Positions 21,035 to 34,862 of a DNA stretch of 64,000 nucleotides are shown piece by piece (position 1 is the first letter of the stretch; each line of letters starts with the position of its first letter). Under the pieces are notes generated by a model. It worked only from the letters and a program-made list of their open reading frames with translations, was not told the DNA's origin and did not search any database. Both the position numbers and the translations under genes were made by a program. Source of the DNA: Carnegiea gigantea (taxonomy: Eukaryota > Streptophyta > Magnoliopsida > Caryophyllales > Cactaceae); contig JAKOGI010002779.1 in the NCBI GenBank assembly GCA_029747015.1, positions 1-64,000 of the forward strand, in the 5' to 3' direction.

Positions 21035-23884
21035 CTTATGATTATAAATGGTGGATTTTAAAATCATAGCTACTGTTTAGGGATTGTCATTTAGCCTCTA
21101 ACCATTTGGGGACATAATTTGCATCACCATAACATTAGTTTCCACAAGGATAGCATTATAAAGCCTTTCCCATCAGCCCATGAGGAAGCAAACTCCATTG
21201 GGTCTTAAAATCATATGCCTTTTACCTGTGTCATCTGTACAGAAGTTGGAGAATAACATGCGATGTTTGGATATTCCATTGGAGAATAGCATATGATGTT
21301 TACACAGTATATGGTTTGCATTTTTCCTGTATCTCTGCAGCTCTTTGAACTGGTCTGTTCTGGAAATGCTAGGGAATAGACTATGGAGTTGCATACAATG
21401 AGTTACCAGAAAAAGTATCAAAATTGCTGCCAATTTTGAAACAGCTGAGTGGTGACTTCTCTATAGGCGGTTTTGTTTACCTTTGTTTTTCGTTGTTAAC
21501 AAAATGCCTAATGCTTTAGAAAAACCTCCACCGCCGCCAGGTGTGGATCCTGCTTCAGTAGGGCAGGTCAACGGAATTAAGATATTGGCAGATTTACCCT
21601 TGTAAGTTGAGAGGCTAATGTCAAGAAACCTTTCATGTAAATGATTTCAAGTCAGTAAAATAATAATAGTAAGTAGCAAAGACCAATGTTGGAGTACGCT
21701 ACATGCACAGAACCCTACAACTGGGTAGAAATTTGTGTAAGCAAACAATTCTGAAAAAGGTGCAGAGGTGCTACCTTCTTAGTTCTTGCTAAGATGATGA
21801 TGACGATGATTACGACAACAACAGCAACAATTCCAAGTGTTGTTCCCAACCTGTTTCTGCAGGTTTGGACAAATCCAGATATATGCAATCTTACCCTTGC
21901 AACATTTATACAAGAAGAGAGACCAATTCCAAGAGACCTTGCTAAGGTAACTGACGACATATTGAGGCCTATAGGCAATGTAAGTGCAGGGTGTCATTCA
22001 TTTAAGGTCGCATACTTTAATCGTACATCTCTACAAACTCCTATCCAGGGGTATGTAAGTAAGTGGGCTACCAAATAAGTAAGTGGGCTACTAATAACCT
22101 TGTTCTATTTGTTTTTAGGCCTTCTTTCCCTCTCAAGCAGTCCAAAATGGTAATCCCTTTTCATTTCCTCACCAGTGCATGTTGCAACCCTCCTTTTCAC
22201 AAGTCTGAACCATCAAAGACCTCCTTTTGACATGTTTGAACCATGCGAGCCTTCTCTACTCGATCACTTTATCCAAACCCAGTATCACCACACATCCAAC
22301 ATAACATCTTCGTTGTGGCAGCCATCATCTCTTGGGCTTGGGCTTTCTTTATTGGCCAATGTTTTGCGCCATACCGCAAAAAATTTGATCTAACAACCAT
22401 GCAGTAAAAAAATTTCCTTTAGCTAAACCAGGACTGTCTTTCACACAAAGCTTCAAGGCACTGTTTCAATTTTGTTATACGTTGAGTAATAACTTCATCA
22501 ATCTTCCCCTTGCTATGTATGTTTCATCTTGTACCTGGACTTTTCGGCCTTTTGGTATTGCAGTGGCTCCAATGTATACTTTTCTGTCTGTCTTAGTCTC
22601 TTTGTCACTGAACTAATATTCTCTGTTTTCGACCGGCTTAATCTGAAGGCTTTAGACTGTAAGGTTTCATCTCCTCTTTTCTTATCGATTAGGATGATGT
22701 ACCATGGCACATCCTCCTGAGTCTCCTTAGTTATCTCATCTGTAACTATCACAAATAGTATGCAAGCTTAATGCAGTTCCAACCGCAATCCAATATCAAT
22801 AGGAAAGCCACCTATTTAACATACTGGCTATGATTCATGGATTCATAGTGCCATAGGGGATTTTTGTACATTCTGTTTGTGGTGCATAGATTTTTCTGAA
22901 TTGGAGACCAGTTGTGAATCCTTACCAACTTGTGCAAATAATGGATGATTTCTTCTCAGTCATATTTCTGATAAGGATATCCTTTCTCAGTCATCATTAT
23001 GGAGGGAATGATTGTTTTTTTAGTTGCCTCTTTTATACTTAGTCGACATTCCCTTAAGTGTCATTTGTAATATCCATTTTTATTACTCATTAAAAGAAAA
23101 AAAAAATCTAAGGTATCTTGGTTGCTTCAGAATCGATAATGTTTGTTGAGCTGGTTTAGGTTTTTTTTTAAAATTTTTTATCTACATGTATACTTGGCTT
23201 TCAAATTACTTTAATATTTGTTATTCTGATATTTTTTTAGATCAAACAATTCTGAACAGGTGTTGTCGAAAAAAATAAGTTCGTTCTGCAAGCAGCCATA
23301 ATGGTTCTTATGATATATGTGAAGGTATGACACTTGCTTTCTGCTTTGAGTGTGGTACGTCTGTGTTGAAGCAGATTATGACAGGATTATACATGGAGTT
23401 TAATCTAAAGATTTTGCGCTATGAATGTGTCAGATTTTAAATCTGTCTTTTGCAGTACCAATTACAAAAAATTAAGGCTTTTATTTTTGTGTGTTTTTTC
23501 TATTGCTGTTGGTGATAGCCTTTCCTACCTCACCCAATAGAAAAACAAAACCAAACATTTATATTGTAAAGGATTATTCTACCTTTACCAAATAGTGGTG
23601 TCCTTGACTTCTGTGAATTACATTCTTATCTGTAGAAGGATAATGTTTCAAGATATCCTCCCCTTTCCAAGTAGCATACTTGTTGACGTCTTTGAGTGCA
23701 TTCTAATTAAATCAACAGAGATGATTCATCCAATGAATAAAGAACCTCATTGCTGTGGTTGGGCATATGGTGTTATATTGGAATCATGTCCAAAGAGGCT
23801 GTCTACTGATTTCATTGTAGAAGAATAGGAAAAAGGCATTAATGAATTATTGTGACAATTCAGCTCTCCCTCTATTTCTACGGA
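21035..23884. other. No established gene; exon-like segments
   Basis: Candidate plus-strand exon material is at about 21391-21598 (ELPEKVSKLLPILKQL in one frame, then PPPPPGVDPASVGQVNGIK in another) ending at a good donor (CCCTT|GTAAGT). A splice-compatible segment after CTGCAG at 21863 ends at AAG|GTAACT (about 21949). A third lies at about 23262-23322. No protein family was recognised and the frames do not join cleanly. These could be exons of a decayed gene. Confidence 0.3.
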
Positions 23885-26800
23885 GGTTTTTGCAATCTTT
23901 CGCAAAAAAGAGTGAATGAGGAATGTTGGGGATTCGCTAGCGTACTTTTTAGCCAGCTTCATGAGTTTGAGAATGTCTTCTTCATAAGGATGTGGATCTG
24001 GAGTTATTTATGAAACCTTTTCTTACCCTTTTGTCCTAGAATGCTTGCAAGATGGGATGGTTCACTGTCAAGTACAGGGACGAACTGCTAACTCTTGCAC
24101 GTGAGTTGGCTTTGGATGCCGTTCTTGAGAATTAAGGTTTCTTGTAGTACTTGATCTTATGATAGGGAATCTATCCTTTAAGTGTGCTGTTAAGTGGATT
24201 CTATTGCTTTGTAGGTTGGAAGCTGTTTTTCTACAATAGGAGAACTTAACAGCAAAGCGAGCGTTATGTCAACAGTTTAGCACTTATTTTTTTGTTTCAA
24301 GTATATACATGTGTTGGCAATGGATATGAAATCAATCTTTTTCTTAACTATGTCGGGGAAGTTCCTTACTGTGGACTCCTCTTTTTTAAAAAAAATAAAA
24401 AATAAAAGAGGGGATCAATGGAGGTTATTAATGTAAGACTTTCTTGCTAAGGAGAGAATGAAATTTGTCATCATCAAACTATAAGAAAAGGTGAGGATTT
24501 CCCATTCTCCTTGGAGGATAAACCTTTCACATTTTATGCATGCATTTGAGACAATAGGATACCCTAATGTTTGAATCTAACATTGGTAAGTCTTTTTACT
24601 TTCTGGTACCCATGTATAAGAGACGATAGACTAATATCAACCAAGGCCGAGCGACAATGGTGCATATAGAATCATTGAGCGGTCTTAATCATCCTTCTGC
24701 TGTCTGATAAATAAAAAGAAAAAGGCATATATTGAAAATTATTAGAAAGGGATGTCGATAGGGCATCAAATGCAGACGACTTACCTCAGGAGAAATGCTA
24801 TCGAGCATCAATAAAGGGTGTAGTATTAGTTCTGGAAGGGAAAAACCCTCATGCTTCTATATGTTATCAGCTGATCCCTCATAAATTGCCACTCAATTCC
24901 TCAAAACTCGCCTGCCTTTTTTTGAATAGAAATAGTTCAAAGCCGAGCTACCCAAAAATCAGTGTGAAGAATGGTCTCAACTGTTTTCTTTCTTTGGAGA
25001 AAGCCCTCCAAAGCTCAGACTTTGAGCTTTGCAAACCTGAAACTTAAGGCAGATGCAGCAGTTAAATGTTAACTCCTGAAGAAAGCATTCCCAGGCAATA
25101 TCGCAGTGCTGAAGAATAGGCTCGAGTACTTTTCTTCTTTGCATATTAAGCATTTATAAACCAACATCTTATGCCAGTTCTGTAAATGATCAAATCAGGA
25201 GTCTTTGCCCAGCAACTTCTCACGCAGTGAGAAAGACTTACAAGGGCTTTTCTTATAATCTTCGCTCATGCCATTGCTCCTTGTCACCTTCTCTTCAAAG
25301 CTTCCAAGGAAAATGCTCATATTGAAGTGATTTGACAGCAAGTCTCCTAGATGAAGTTCGGTTCCATAATGCCTTCAATTAGCATTTTTGGATCACATTT
25401 CAAATCTGCAAAATGGTGACACTGAAGCCATTCACAATCATTTAAATTGTATAGGGAGTTTGATAGGGAGATATTCAGAGCTCCTCATTATGTGTTGGAG
25501 AGACTAGTTAAGCTTAAAGCTTCATGAAGCCCCCAAAATGACGGCTGTGACACAAAGCCATGACTGAGGGCTTCGTGGTCTTTTGTTAGACACCTCTTTT
25601 ATACAGGCTCCACACTTTACGCACGCACATGATACATCTTTTCTGAGCATGTCTTGAAACTCTCTGAAGTGTATAACGGGCAGCCAAGAGTGCTACTTTG
25701 TCTACTTGTCTTAGCACGCCCTTATTATATAAAAAACTATGATTTTTCGCTTAAGATATATTTAAAGATAATACACATACTGTAGAAGTCACAAATATCA
25801 AGCAACAACGAATGGGAAGTCGACGAGTCACTTGATTTTATCTCTGTCCGCAATGGCTGCCGCATGGTGTAGGATTAGGGGCCATGTCTGTAACGCTTAG
25901 GTGAGTTGTAACACGAAGCACATATCATTCGACGATAATAGAAGCACATTAGGCTTTCTTTTCTTAAAATAAGTGCTGCAACATGTAGATGATTTCAGTT
26001 AAGTACTTAACTGTCATTTATGGAAGTTTTTTCTCAGGTAAAAAACGTAAAGAAAACTCAAGTATTATCTAACTTGTTCTAGTTTGATGGAGGATGTTCC
26101 AGAATAGGATGGGTCATTCTTTACTTCCAAAAATTCTTTGGCATTTGAAGAAGAAACTGTAAAAAGATGACGTTAATATCTAATTGTTTCTCATGAAATT
26201 CTTTTGTTATAAGGTACACATAGATATTTGAGTCTCTTATCTAGATAGGCATTCTTTATCTCTTTTCATCCTCCAAGTGTATGCTTTCCCTCTTTGTGGG
26301 TGTCTATGTTACACCTGCTTGTGAATTCTTTTTCCCTGCATGATTAAATAGTTGATGTTTGTTTGTCTTAATTGGCAGTCTCTCTCTTATAAGTTGATAA
26401 TTGCTTGTCTCACCTGCAGATTTTATGAACGGTTTGAAATAGGTCAAGTAATTGGATAGCTTGAAGTTAAGGTAGGGTTATAATGCCTCCCCCCACCTCC
26501 CCTGGGTCCAATCCTTTATTTCACAGCCAGATTATTTGACTATATACTAAGGGATTGATTACTAAGACCGTGTACTACTCTCTTCTATTCTGTTCTCAAT
26601 AGTTAAATACCCCCCCCCCCAAAGTTTGTCTTGAACAGTTATTGATGCAGTCTTTGTCAATTATAGAGAGTGTTCTCCGCCAAACATATAATTCTGTTGG
26701 CACTATTCATATCTTGATATTTGGGTTTTCCATATTAAGAGCAAAATGGGACAGGTGTATTTGACTGCTTTTTAATTTGTGATTTTTTTATATTGTGCAG

Positions 26801-27322
26801 CCTGGATGCGGGACTTATTTACTTGATCTCCATATCTCGAAGAATGTACCATATCCTCTGAACGATAAAATTGTAAGCTTCATTTCTTTGTTTCACCATG
26901 TTCTTTGCTCTGTTGTATGCATTGCAGGAAGTGAGCTTGCCCCTTTTTTCCATGGGAAATAACTTCAATTCTGTGTTTGAACCATATTGGGAGGTGGTTG
27001 TTGATATTTCTCGATGTACTATTTGGAAGTACGCTATTCTATTTTCTCTTGCCAATTTCTTGTTCTAAATTGCATCCATGATCATAAAAGTGATGACAAT
27101 CTCATCGCTCTTTTCCCCGGAATGGTTCTCTGTATCTGTTTGTAAAAGGTGAGGGAGAGTGAGCTGTGCCTTAGAGCAGCCAGCAATAGCATTTTCTTGA
27201 GTTATATTTATCGGTGTTGGGATTCTATTAGGTTTCTGTTTATTAACAAAATATGGGCAGAGAAGATATGCCTATGTTCAGCTATCGGTCAGCTCAGGTT
27301 ACTATATCTTTTCAGTCTTAAT
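23885..27322. repeat. Old ~3.4-kb duplication, copy 2
   Basis: Collinear with 8600-11860 and clearly diverged. One segment (about 26800-26877) follows a good acceptor (TTGTGCAG), stays open for 25 codons (GCGTYLLDLHISKNVPYP) and ends at ATT|GTAAGC. A second (26939 onward, after GCATTGCAG) stays open for about 45 codons. In copy 1 the same places have stops or frameshifts. This suggests a gene-derived duplication, but no family was recognised. Confidence 0.65.
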
Positions 27323-28255
27323 TAGGTGGGATGTGGGTTGAAATTGGGTACGAGAGACGTTGAGTAGTATTTGTAGCAATAGACTTTGAAAGGAGACAAC
27401 TAAGTGCCATCGTAATCCTCACAGCCAATTCAAGCACAAGATTACCGATTCACAGCGCTAAAAATCTTTCCTTTTTTCTGCTTCTTCCCCCGTCCGTCTT
27501 TAGGGATTCATTTTCTATTTTTGTTTTCTTCCGTTTCACAAGAGTTAGAGTTTTGGTTGATTGGTTAAATTCGATGAGTCCAGCGTTGTGTGTTCTCTTG
27601 CTCGGTTTATTCCTTCTGTGAATTGATTTGTTGTTCAGCTTAGAACTCTTTAAAGCCCAATATTTCTTGGTTTTATTGACCGTTTTCTCACAGGATACAT
27701 ACGAAACTTCTAATGATTGCCTTTGTGGATTTTTTGCCCAAGCTGTCCAACAAAGAGGTAGCCATGCTGCACAGAGAGGAGAAAAACGAGAACCAAGAGA
27801 TGGTTTGAAGTGCCTGCTAAGGTGTCTACCATCAACTCAGATATGGCTTACCAAGGAGGAGAGCGATTAGACTGGATTGATAGCGGAAAACAGCTTGATT
27901 AATAATTTCTAGCTTTACGGCAGCCATCTTTTGACTGGGTATGCCTTTCCCTTTGCCATTTAATTTGGTTATGATTTTTTATTTTGTGCTTTATTTTGTG
28001 TTTAGTACTTTAGTTCATTGATGCTAGAAATGTAGATATTCGGTGCTGAATGCCTATGATTTTGATCAGGTTCCTGGGCTTTTCTTGAAAGTGTAATTAA
28101 TGCAAATAATGAGGGAGACTGATTGTAAATAGTTAGATTTGGTGTCAATGGACATCATAGAGAGGATCACTTTTCAAAGAGGGGGTTGTCATCCCTGGAA
28201 CTTAATGAAGTTCTTGGCAGGAGTTGGATAGTATAGGATCATATGAGGAGATGAG
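27323..28255 (+). other. Leader-like sequence with a short ORF; no recognised gene
   Basis: The stretch at 27400-27710 looks like a plant 5' leader and first intron (CT-rich, AG before GATACATACG at 27691). A 31-codon frame follows (MIAFVDFLPKLSNKEVAML, start about 27714, stop about 27809). A separate frame nearby reads RWFEVPAKVSTINSDMAY. Neither was recognised. The stretch 27586-27695 is duplicated at about 50082-50175. Confidence 0.3.
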
Positions 28256-31200
28256 CTTTTCAGTTTTGTGCCCCTGCTCTTCCTCTCCATGCTGTTCTTC
28301 TGCACTTCATGAACAGCTTTAATGGGCCGCCATTTGGTCTTTGGCTTTTTCCTTCTATTTGGTTTCTTTTTAACACAGTCGCTTTCAGATTCACCATGAT
28401 CAAATCCCAATTATTTCTGAGAGAAAACCAGCTTCCACTCATACTCAACCTTCTGAACAGAGGTGTTCCCCTCAGTTTCCACTGTGACCTCATCCACAAG
28501 GATTCTAGCATATCATGGCTTTCAGTTATTTGTTCAGGAAAAAAGAGGACTCCCAAAAGGACCAAAACACTAGCTATTCTGCTTTAATAGTCTTCAGTCC
28601 AGCATGGTAAAGGCAATTCAGGCAATTGCATTTCTTATCCCAATGTGTGAACAACAATGGTTTATAGTTAAACCTCCTCACACTGTTTGGCAATTGGATT
28701 GGATGTCCAGTGTTAGGTATGTAAACTCTAGTTATTCTACTCTAATTTCAAATAAGTTGTGAGTTTTGTAGACAACTCTTCTTGCTCAACTGTGTCCATG
28801 TGACACTATTTCTTCAGGAAATTGTTTGACTGAATCAGCTCTCTGTCAACTAATGCAGAATGAAGGATCCTTTGAAGCATGTCAATTTCAGAAGATTCCC
28901 CAAGTTGCATCCCATTCAGTTGATCCTTTTCCCCAAGGATCAAAGCTCCGATATAACTGCTCAGTCTTGTCCGCTGACTCCCAGGTGACACCTTCTATAG
29001 GATGACTTTTCCGTTTGATAAGTCATTGTATTCCTACTTAATCATGTTTTCTTCACCATTCGTCTGTCAATTACCCTCTCTGGCACCCTTGATTGTTGAA
29101 TCCATAGTGGGTAAGTTGCAGCTGCAGTAGTAGGGGGTAGAGGACCATGGTGTTTCTGAGTGGAGAGACATGAAGTCTTGGATTTACAGCTGAACCGGGG
29201 GGAAGTCGCAGTTTGTAAGCCACCTTTCCCACCCTCTCCAATACCAAATAGGGTCTGGAATGTTTTGCAGCCAGGTTGTGATGTGCTCTAGATTCAACGC
29301 TTCCTGGTTTATAAGATTGAACCTTCAAATATACCTAGTCTCCTTCTGAAGCTTCAAATATACCTAGTCTCTTCTTGAAATTGTCTCTCTGATCTCTTCC
29401 TGTCAGCCCCCTGCTTCTGAGCTTTATTCAAGTTGTTTTTGAGTATAGCAATCATTTCTTCTCTAGCTGTCAAACTCATATCCATGACGTCAACCCTAAT
29501 TTCTCTGGTAAATAAGGAAGACAAATTGGAGGTGGCTGACAGTATAATACCTCATGGGGGTTCTTTTTAATAGATGTATGAAGTGTTGCATTATACCAAA
29601 TTTCTGCCAACAGGGGCCATTTACTCCATTGAAGAGGTACTTCCATGCACATGCATTTCTAGTATGATTCCAGGAATCAGTTTAAAACTTCTGATACTGC
29701 ATCCATTTGGGGATGATAAGATAGATAGTGGCCTACTCCACTGATTGCAAATAGTTTGGATTTCGGACCACAAAAGGGAAAAGGCTGTGGAATACTTTAT
29801 CTCTATCAGAAACCATAGTTTTTGGGAAACCAAGAAGTTTGTAAATGTTATCAAGGCAGGCTTGTGCGACGTCTGGTGCTGCAAAAGGATGAGCAAGAGC
29901 AAGAAAAATGCGCATATTTGCTGAACCGATGAATGACTGCCATAATAGCATCTTTCCTGCAAGATTTTGGCAGTCCCTCCATGAAGTCCATGACAATATC
30001 CTACCATATCTCTTCTGGAATTGGTAAGGGTCGCAAAAAAACACCCAGTGAAGCTGCCATGTCATAGTACATTCTGACAGGTGCTACAATTTTGATGTAG
30101 TTTGCATCTGCTGTGAGTTTAGGCCAATAAAATAGTGAACCACCTTTTTAGTAGTAGTTATAACTCCGGAATGTCGAACTTATTTCTTAGTGTTGAATCT
30201 GGCCCAACTACAGGTTTTCCCTTCCTCCTGAGCTGCCCTTGCTGCCGTGTGTGTCTGCAGGATGGAGTGAATGCCTGATCTCAGATCTTTTATGTTTGAA
30301 TCATTCTGCCATGTCAGTGTTATCACGTCATAGAAGTTGGAATGAATAGTTGATGTGGCCATCAATGGAAGCTCTGAATTGGAAATTCGGGACAAAGTAT
30401 CTGCCACCTTGTTGTGTACACCGTTTTCATAATGAGCTTTGGTATCCTACCCCAAGGTTTTGACAACCAGTTTTGCTGCAATGGGCAGAGACCTCATGCT
30501 CAAGCAGGTACTTGAGGCTTTGTTGATCTGTTTACTTGATGAAATGCTTGATAATCAAGTAAGCCTGCCACTTGTGTACAAAAAACAAGACTGCTAAATG
30601 CTGACAATTCCCTTTCATAAGCGGAGAGAAGTGCTTAGAGGTTAAATCTTTGCTGATGTAAGCAATCAGGTGACCCTTTTGAATCAGTATTAGCACCAAT
30701 TCCCTTCCCAGAAGCATCTGTCTCTAACATAAAGGGTTGAGAAAAATCAGGCCAAGCCAATATGGGAGGTGAGGACGTGCCTTTTTTTGGTCTCTCAATG
30801 ATCACAGTAGCTTCATTCTGTACGAGAGTTTTTCTTCTGAGTGAGACGTTTACAGATTTGTCCATAATTTTGCACAAATCTTCAGTAGTACCCTATAAGG
30901 CTCAAGAATCCTCTCAATTGTTGTAGCGATTTTAGTGCTGGCCATCCCAAAGTCTCTTTCCTTTTGTCAGGACCTGTAGATACTCCCTTTTCCGATATCA
31001 GATGCCCCAGATAGAAACCTGACATTAAATCACTTTTTTAGAAACTTTTGCTGCGTTAAAAGCACATCTACGAGTTCCTCCACTATGGGAATTGGAAACT
31101 TATCCTTCACTGCGGCCTTGGTGAGTGCTTTATAGTCCACGAGAGATTTTTCATCCTCCATCTTCCATTTTTACGAGCACCACTGGAGTTACAAAAGGGG

Positions 31201-32090
31201 AGTTGCTGTGTGTGATGATGCCTTGCTCAATAGATTTTGGAGTCAGTTCTTCAATAATAATCTTTTTGAGTTTTTGGGGGGGGGGGGGGGGGGGGGCCGC
31301 CTGTAAGGTTTCAGATTTATTGGAATTGTTCCCTTCAAAGGTAGCCAGTGATCAAAATTTGGTCTAGACTCTAGAAGGTGGTAGACCTGATGTGTGGGAA
31401 ATTGCTATAGCATCTATCTGGGGTCTCTGCTGGTTAGCTTGGATGGAGACCAAAAAAAACTGAATTTCCGTTTCTGGTCGAGGAATATTCTGAATCAAAG
31501 ACAGTTGATGGTCACTTGGAATATTCTGGTTGAAGTTTCTTGTGCCTTGTTACCCTCGATGGCACCTGGTTCCTCGATAAGTAAATTGCATAGTTGTTTG
31601 CTGGAAATCCCAAAGAATCGAGCCTAATGAGGAGGGGATCAGCTCTAAATGCCAACCCTTGCATTTTCCATGCAAATTGGTGTACAATTTCTGAGCAGTG
31701 TCCACTGTTTGCAACCTTCACCAACATTTGGTCGATGTCAGTAGTCTTGCAGCCCAATGTGTAAGCTAAACCAGTGCTTATGAAGTGGTGAGTGCTGAGA
31801 CCCTGATGGTTTGAAAAGCCACTGACCTAGCTACAGCATTCAGGGCTTTTTAGGCTATAGTTCATTTGAAGAATTCTCTTGCAACGTGGCCTCAATGGGG
31901 CCATCAACTTCTCCTTCTCCCTCCATTTCCAAGTGATACAGTTTTGGCTGCCTCATTCCTTTGCATTTGTGCCCTGGTTCAAATTTCTCGTCACACCGAA
32001 GACATTTGCCCTTGGCTCTAATTTACTGAAGCTCAGTCTCATTCCCTTGGGCTTAATTCTGTTTGGATTTTGCTCCATTCTTTTTGTATA
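28256..32090 (-). pseudogene. Decayed Ty3/gypsy retrotransposon (Gag to integrase)
   Basis: Domains read on the minus strand in canonical order, in broken frames. A Gag CCHC knuckle CLRCDEKFEPGHKC is near 32010. A retropepsin-like segment (VKVANSGHC, FAWKMQGLAF) is at 31757-31620. An RT start (IEQGIITHSNSPFVTPVVLV) is near 31250-31170, then an RNase H region (PILAWPDFSQPFMLETDASG) at 30800-30720 and VADTLSR-like NMADTLSRI near 30407. The integrase core (ALAHPFAAPDVAQACLDNIY, VSDRDKVF) is at 30065-29770. An integrase C-terminal domain (RPYLVLERVGKVAYKLRLPP, HVSPLR) is at 29328-29110. Most of RT is deleted. No LTRs found. The copy is the parent or sibling of fragments at 50.2-53.4 and 61.5-62.9 kb. 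Confidence 0.85.
31276..31296. repeat. Poly-G run of 21
   Basis: Uninterrupted run of 21 G inside the gypsy RT remnant. The run length in the read may be unreliable. Confidence 0.8.
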
Positions 32091-34709
32091 ATCAGTATTG
32101 GCACCTCATGATAGAAGAAGTTTTGTGGTTTATTTGTATTTGTTGTTGACAACCTGAATTTTCAGTGTATTTATGTTGAATTACATGATGGATTCATGTT
32201 TACAGGGGTATTTGAGGCAACTTTTGACGACTTGGTTCGTTATCATTAGTTTCGCAAAATTTTATTGGCTCTAAGTCTGTCTAAGTCCAAAATGTAACAA
32301 ACACAAAAACCCAGTAGGGAGAGTTAGTCAGAGAATTGGTATTGGTGTTAACTTGAAGGGTTGGATTATCATCAGTGCCATTTGGATACAAAATGTTTCA
32401 AAATCTCTCTATTCTTTTGATTCACATTGATTTCATCTTTACAGTTTTTGAGTTTTTGATCCTCTGTTTGGAAATTACGTGAGAACTTGAAGAGTAGAAG
32501 AATTTGGGAGCTTGGATTGACTATGCGGAAGAGCTTCCGGTTTCCCGGATAGTTCTGTGAAATTGTCTGCTAAGAATGTCAACAACAGTGGGTTTGTGCT
32601 ATTGTTCAATTCGGCTGGTTACACCCAACGATTCAGAGTGCAGTTTTAGTTGCGATTGCGGTTTCAATCGTGATATGGAAAAACTGCTCTAATGCGGAAA
32701 CCATGTTCTATATTGCGGCCAAAAGGCAGTTCAGCTAACTTAAAAACCCTTCCAATACGGCCGTTTCGTCACGAATTGGCCACATTTTAAATTCATGGTT
32801 ACACCACAAGCTTGATGACAGATCATTGAATGGAATGATTCATTGCTAATGAGCGTGCATGCTATTTTGGATTCAATTGTATAGCGAGGGGGATTTTTTG
32901 ACGGAATATTTTTACTGGGGTGTGAAAAGTCATCATAACTCGACCACTGGCCTGATTACGTTATGGTTGGTAACAGTAAGGCTTTAATAATTAGACAAAT
33001 TTCATTCCTTAACTCAATTTTCATCCTATTGTTATTTAGGTTTCCTATTCAATCTGTTAGTATAAGAAAGAATAAGAAACTGAATTCGTTTATCGCTGGA
33101 AAATCAATGTTCCTTTTCACTTCTAGAATTGACCCAATATTGACAAATTGAGGTTTTATGAGGAGCATCTCTTTCTTCCCTCCCTCCTAAGACGATGAAT
33201 CTATTCATACGTACGATCAAATTCTTTCACCATATTGGACGTGAAAACTCCAACATTTATTCGCTCATTGAATATAGTTTGCATTGATTTTGATATTCTT
33301 GCACACATTTTCCCCACAATGTCACCGTAATTCTCTTGTTCCTCTACAAATTAGAAGATTACAAAATTGTCATGTCAAACCTCAATGTAGATCCCTTAAT
33401 TTGTTTCAAAATTATAGAACTTATAGTGATCACATGATGAACATACCATACAACTTCTAATTCCAAAACTGAAAAGTTTTGCAAGCATCTTTTGTGGTTT
33501 GGACTAGTCCTGTAAAAGTGAAAGCCAACGACTTTTTATCTTTATAACTTCCCTTTTCATCAATGAAAACAATATCTCAACTTATAAATGTATCGCTCCT
33601 TAAATCATAAGTATTACAAATTCTTGATACTTTTACTTTATTTTTCCAATCATGTCTTTAATTGGGTAATTGGTATAGACATAAGTAGCTCCCACATGAC
33701 GCAGATATATTCTTATAAGGGGAAAAAAAAACAATTAATAAATCAAAAGTCAAGTAAAAGACATATATAATGTCCTTTTTAACATTATAACCAACGCAAT
33801 AAACTATTGGTGATACTGGTATTAGTATGTTGTTAAATTACTACCATAACATTTTTAATCAAAAATAAAATAGTTTACCTCTTAGCTTGGAAGCCATCGC
33901 CAAAATTTCAATTGAGCAGTCTGCTCTAAATGAATACGTGGAATCAATCGCGTAGCAAATTCAATGGTCTACCACTTTATATATAGTATTGTTTTGATTA
34001 ATTAATGGAAATCATACTTATAAATAAAAAAAATTACATAGATAAAATCCATATAATTGTCTCAGTGGTTAATTAATATTCAATCCCATGTGAATGACTG
34101 TAGGTAAACCAAATGGTTAAAATGGTTAGCCTTTTTTCCCCAATAACTGTGGAAGACTAAAGAGAGTTATTTTTTGTCCAAAAAGTTAAAGTAAAGAGAC
34201 TTATTTATATCAAAGAGTTGTAGGTTAGTTACAAACACATTGAATACTAATAATTAATTTTGGATAATTAAATTAGCAAAAATGTTTTGACATATGAAGC
34301 GTGAAATTTTAATCAATCTAGAGTAGATGATTAATTTTGAACCCTATAATGGCCTACCATAGCTAGATGCAATGGTTAACTATTACAATTTACTAAATTA
34401 CATTAAAAAAAAAAAAAGCATCCATAATCTCTTATTAGTTAATTACGGCCCCTCCATGCAATAACTCAAGCTTCTAGTCCAGTGGGCCCGTTGTTGTTGT
34501 ATCGAAACATATAAATGGTGACTAATCGAGCTATTTAGATTTTTTTTTTTTTTACCGACAAAAACCGATCTTCGAGAAGTTTCAACCAAGGGGGAGTTGG
34601 TTAGTAGAGAGGGGTCGCGCCAGGTATGTGGAATCCACCTTTCGAACTGCTGCTGAATCCATGGGCATATCCTAGCTCAGCTTTTCCTCAAAGATGAACA
34701 AAAAAAAGG

Positions 34710-34745
<36 letters not shown>

Positions 34746-34862
34746 CTATATATGTATAAATACACACACATACATGCACATACATATATATATGTGTGTG
34801 TTCTATGTATATGTATATATTATGGGATTTTTCTGATGATTTATTATGGGATCGATTTATCG
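32091..34862. other. AT-rich gene-free region with a possible small insertion
   Basis: No coding exon recognised. The decamer TGGTTACACC occurs at about 32616-32625 and again at about 32795-32804, enclosing ~169 bp rich in TTGCGGTTT-like motifs. This could be a small transposon with its target duplication, though no clear inverted ends were seen. The stretch 33284-33520 is duplicated at 53448-53690. Confidence 0.35.
34710..34806. repeat. Compound (TA)n(TG)n microsatellite
   Basis: TA repeats pass into TG repeats and then a mixed TATATG/CACACA tract. Open frames seen across it are low-complexity translation. Confidence 0.9.

Noticed and set aside
8600..27322. The two diverged 3.3-kb copies as LTRs of one giant retrotransposon
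   Set aside because: No TG...CA ends, primer site, purine tract or pol domains between them, and the divergence is too high for recognisable target repeats.
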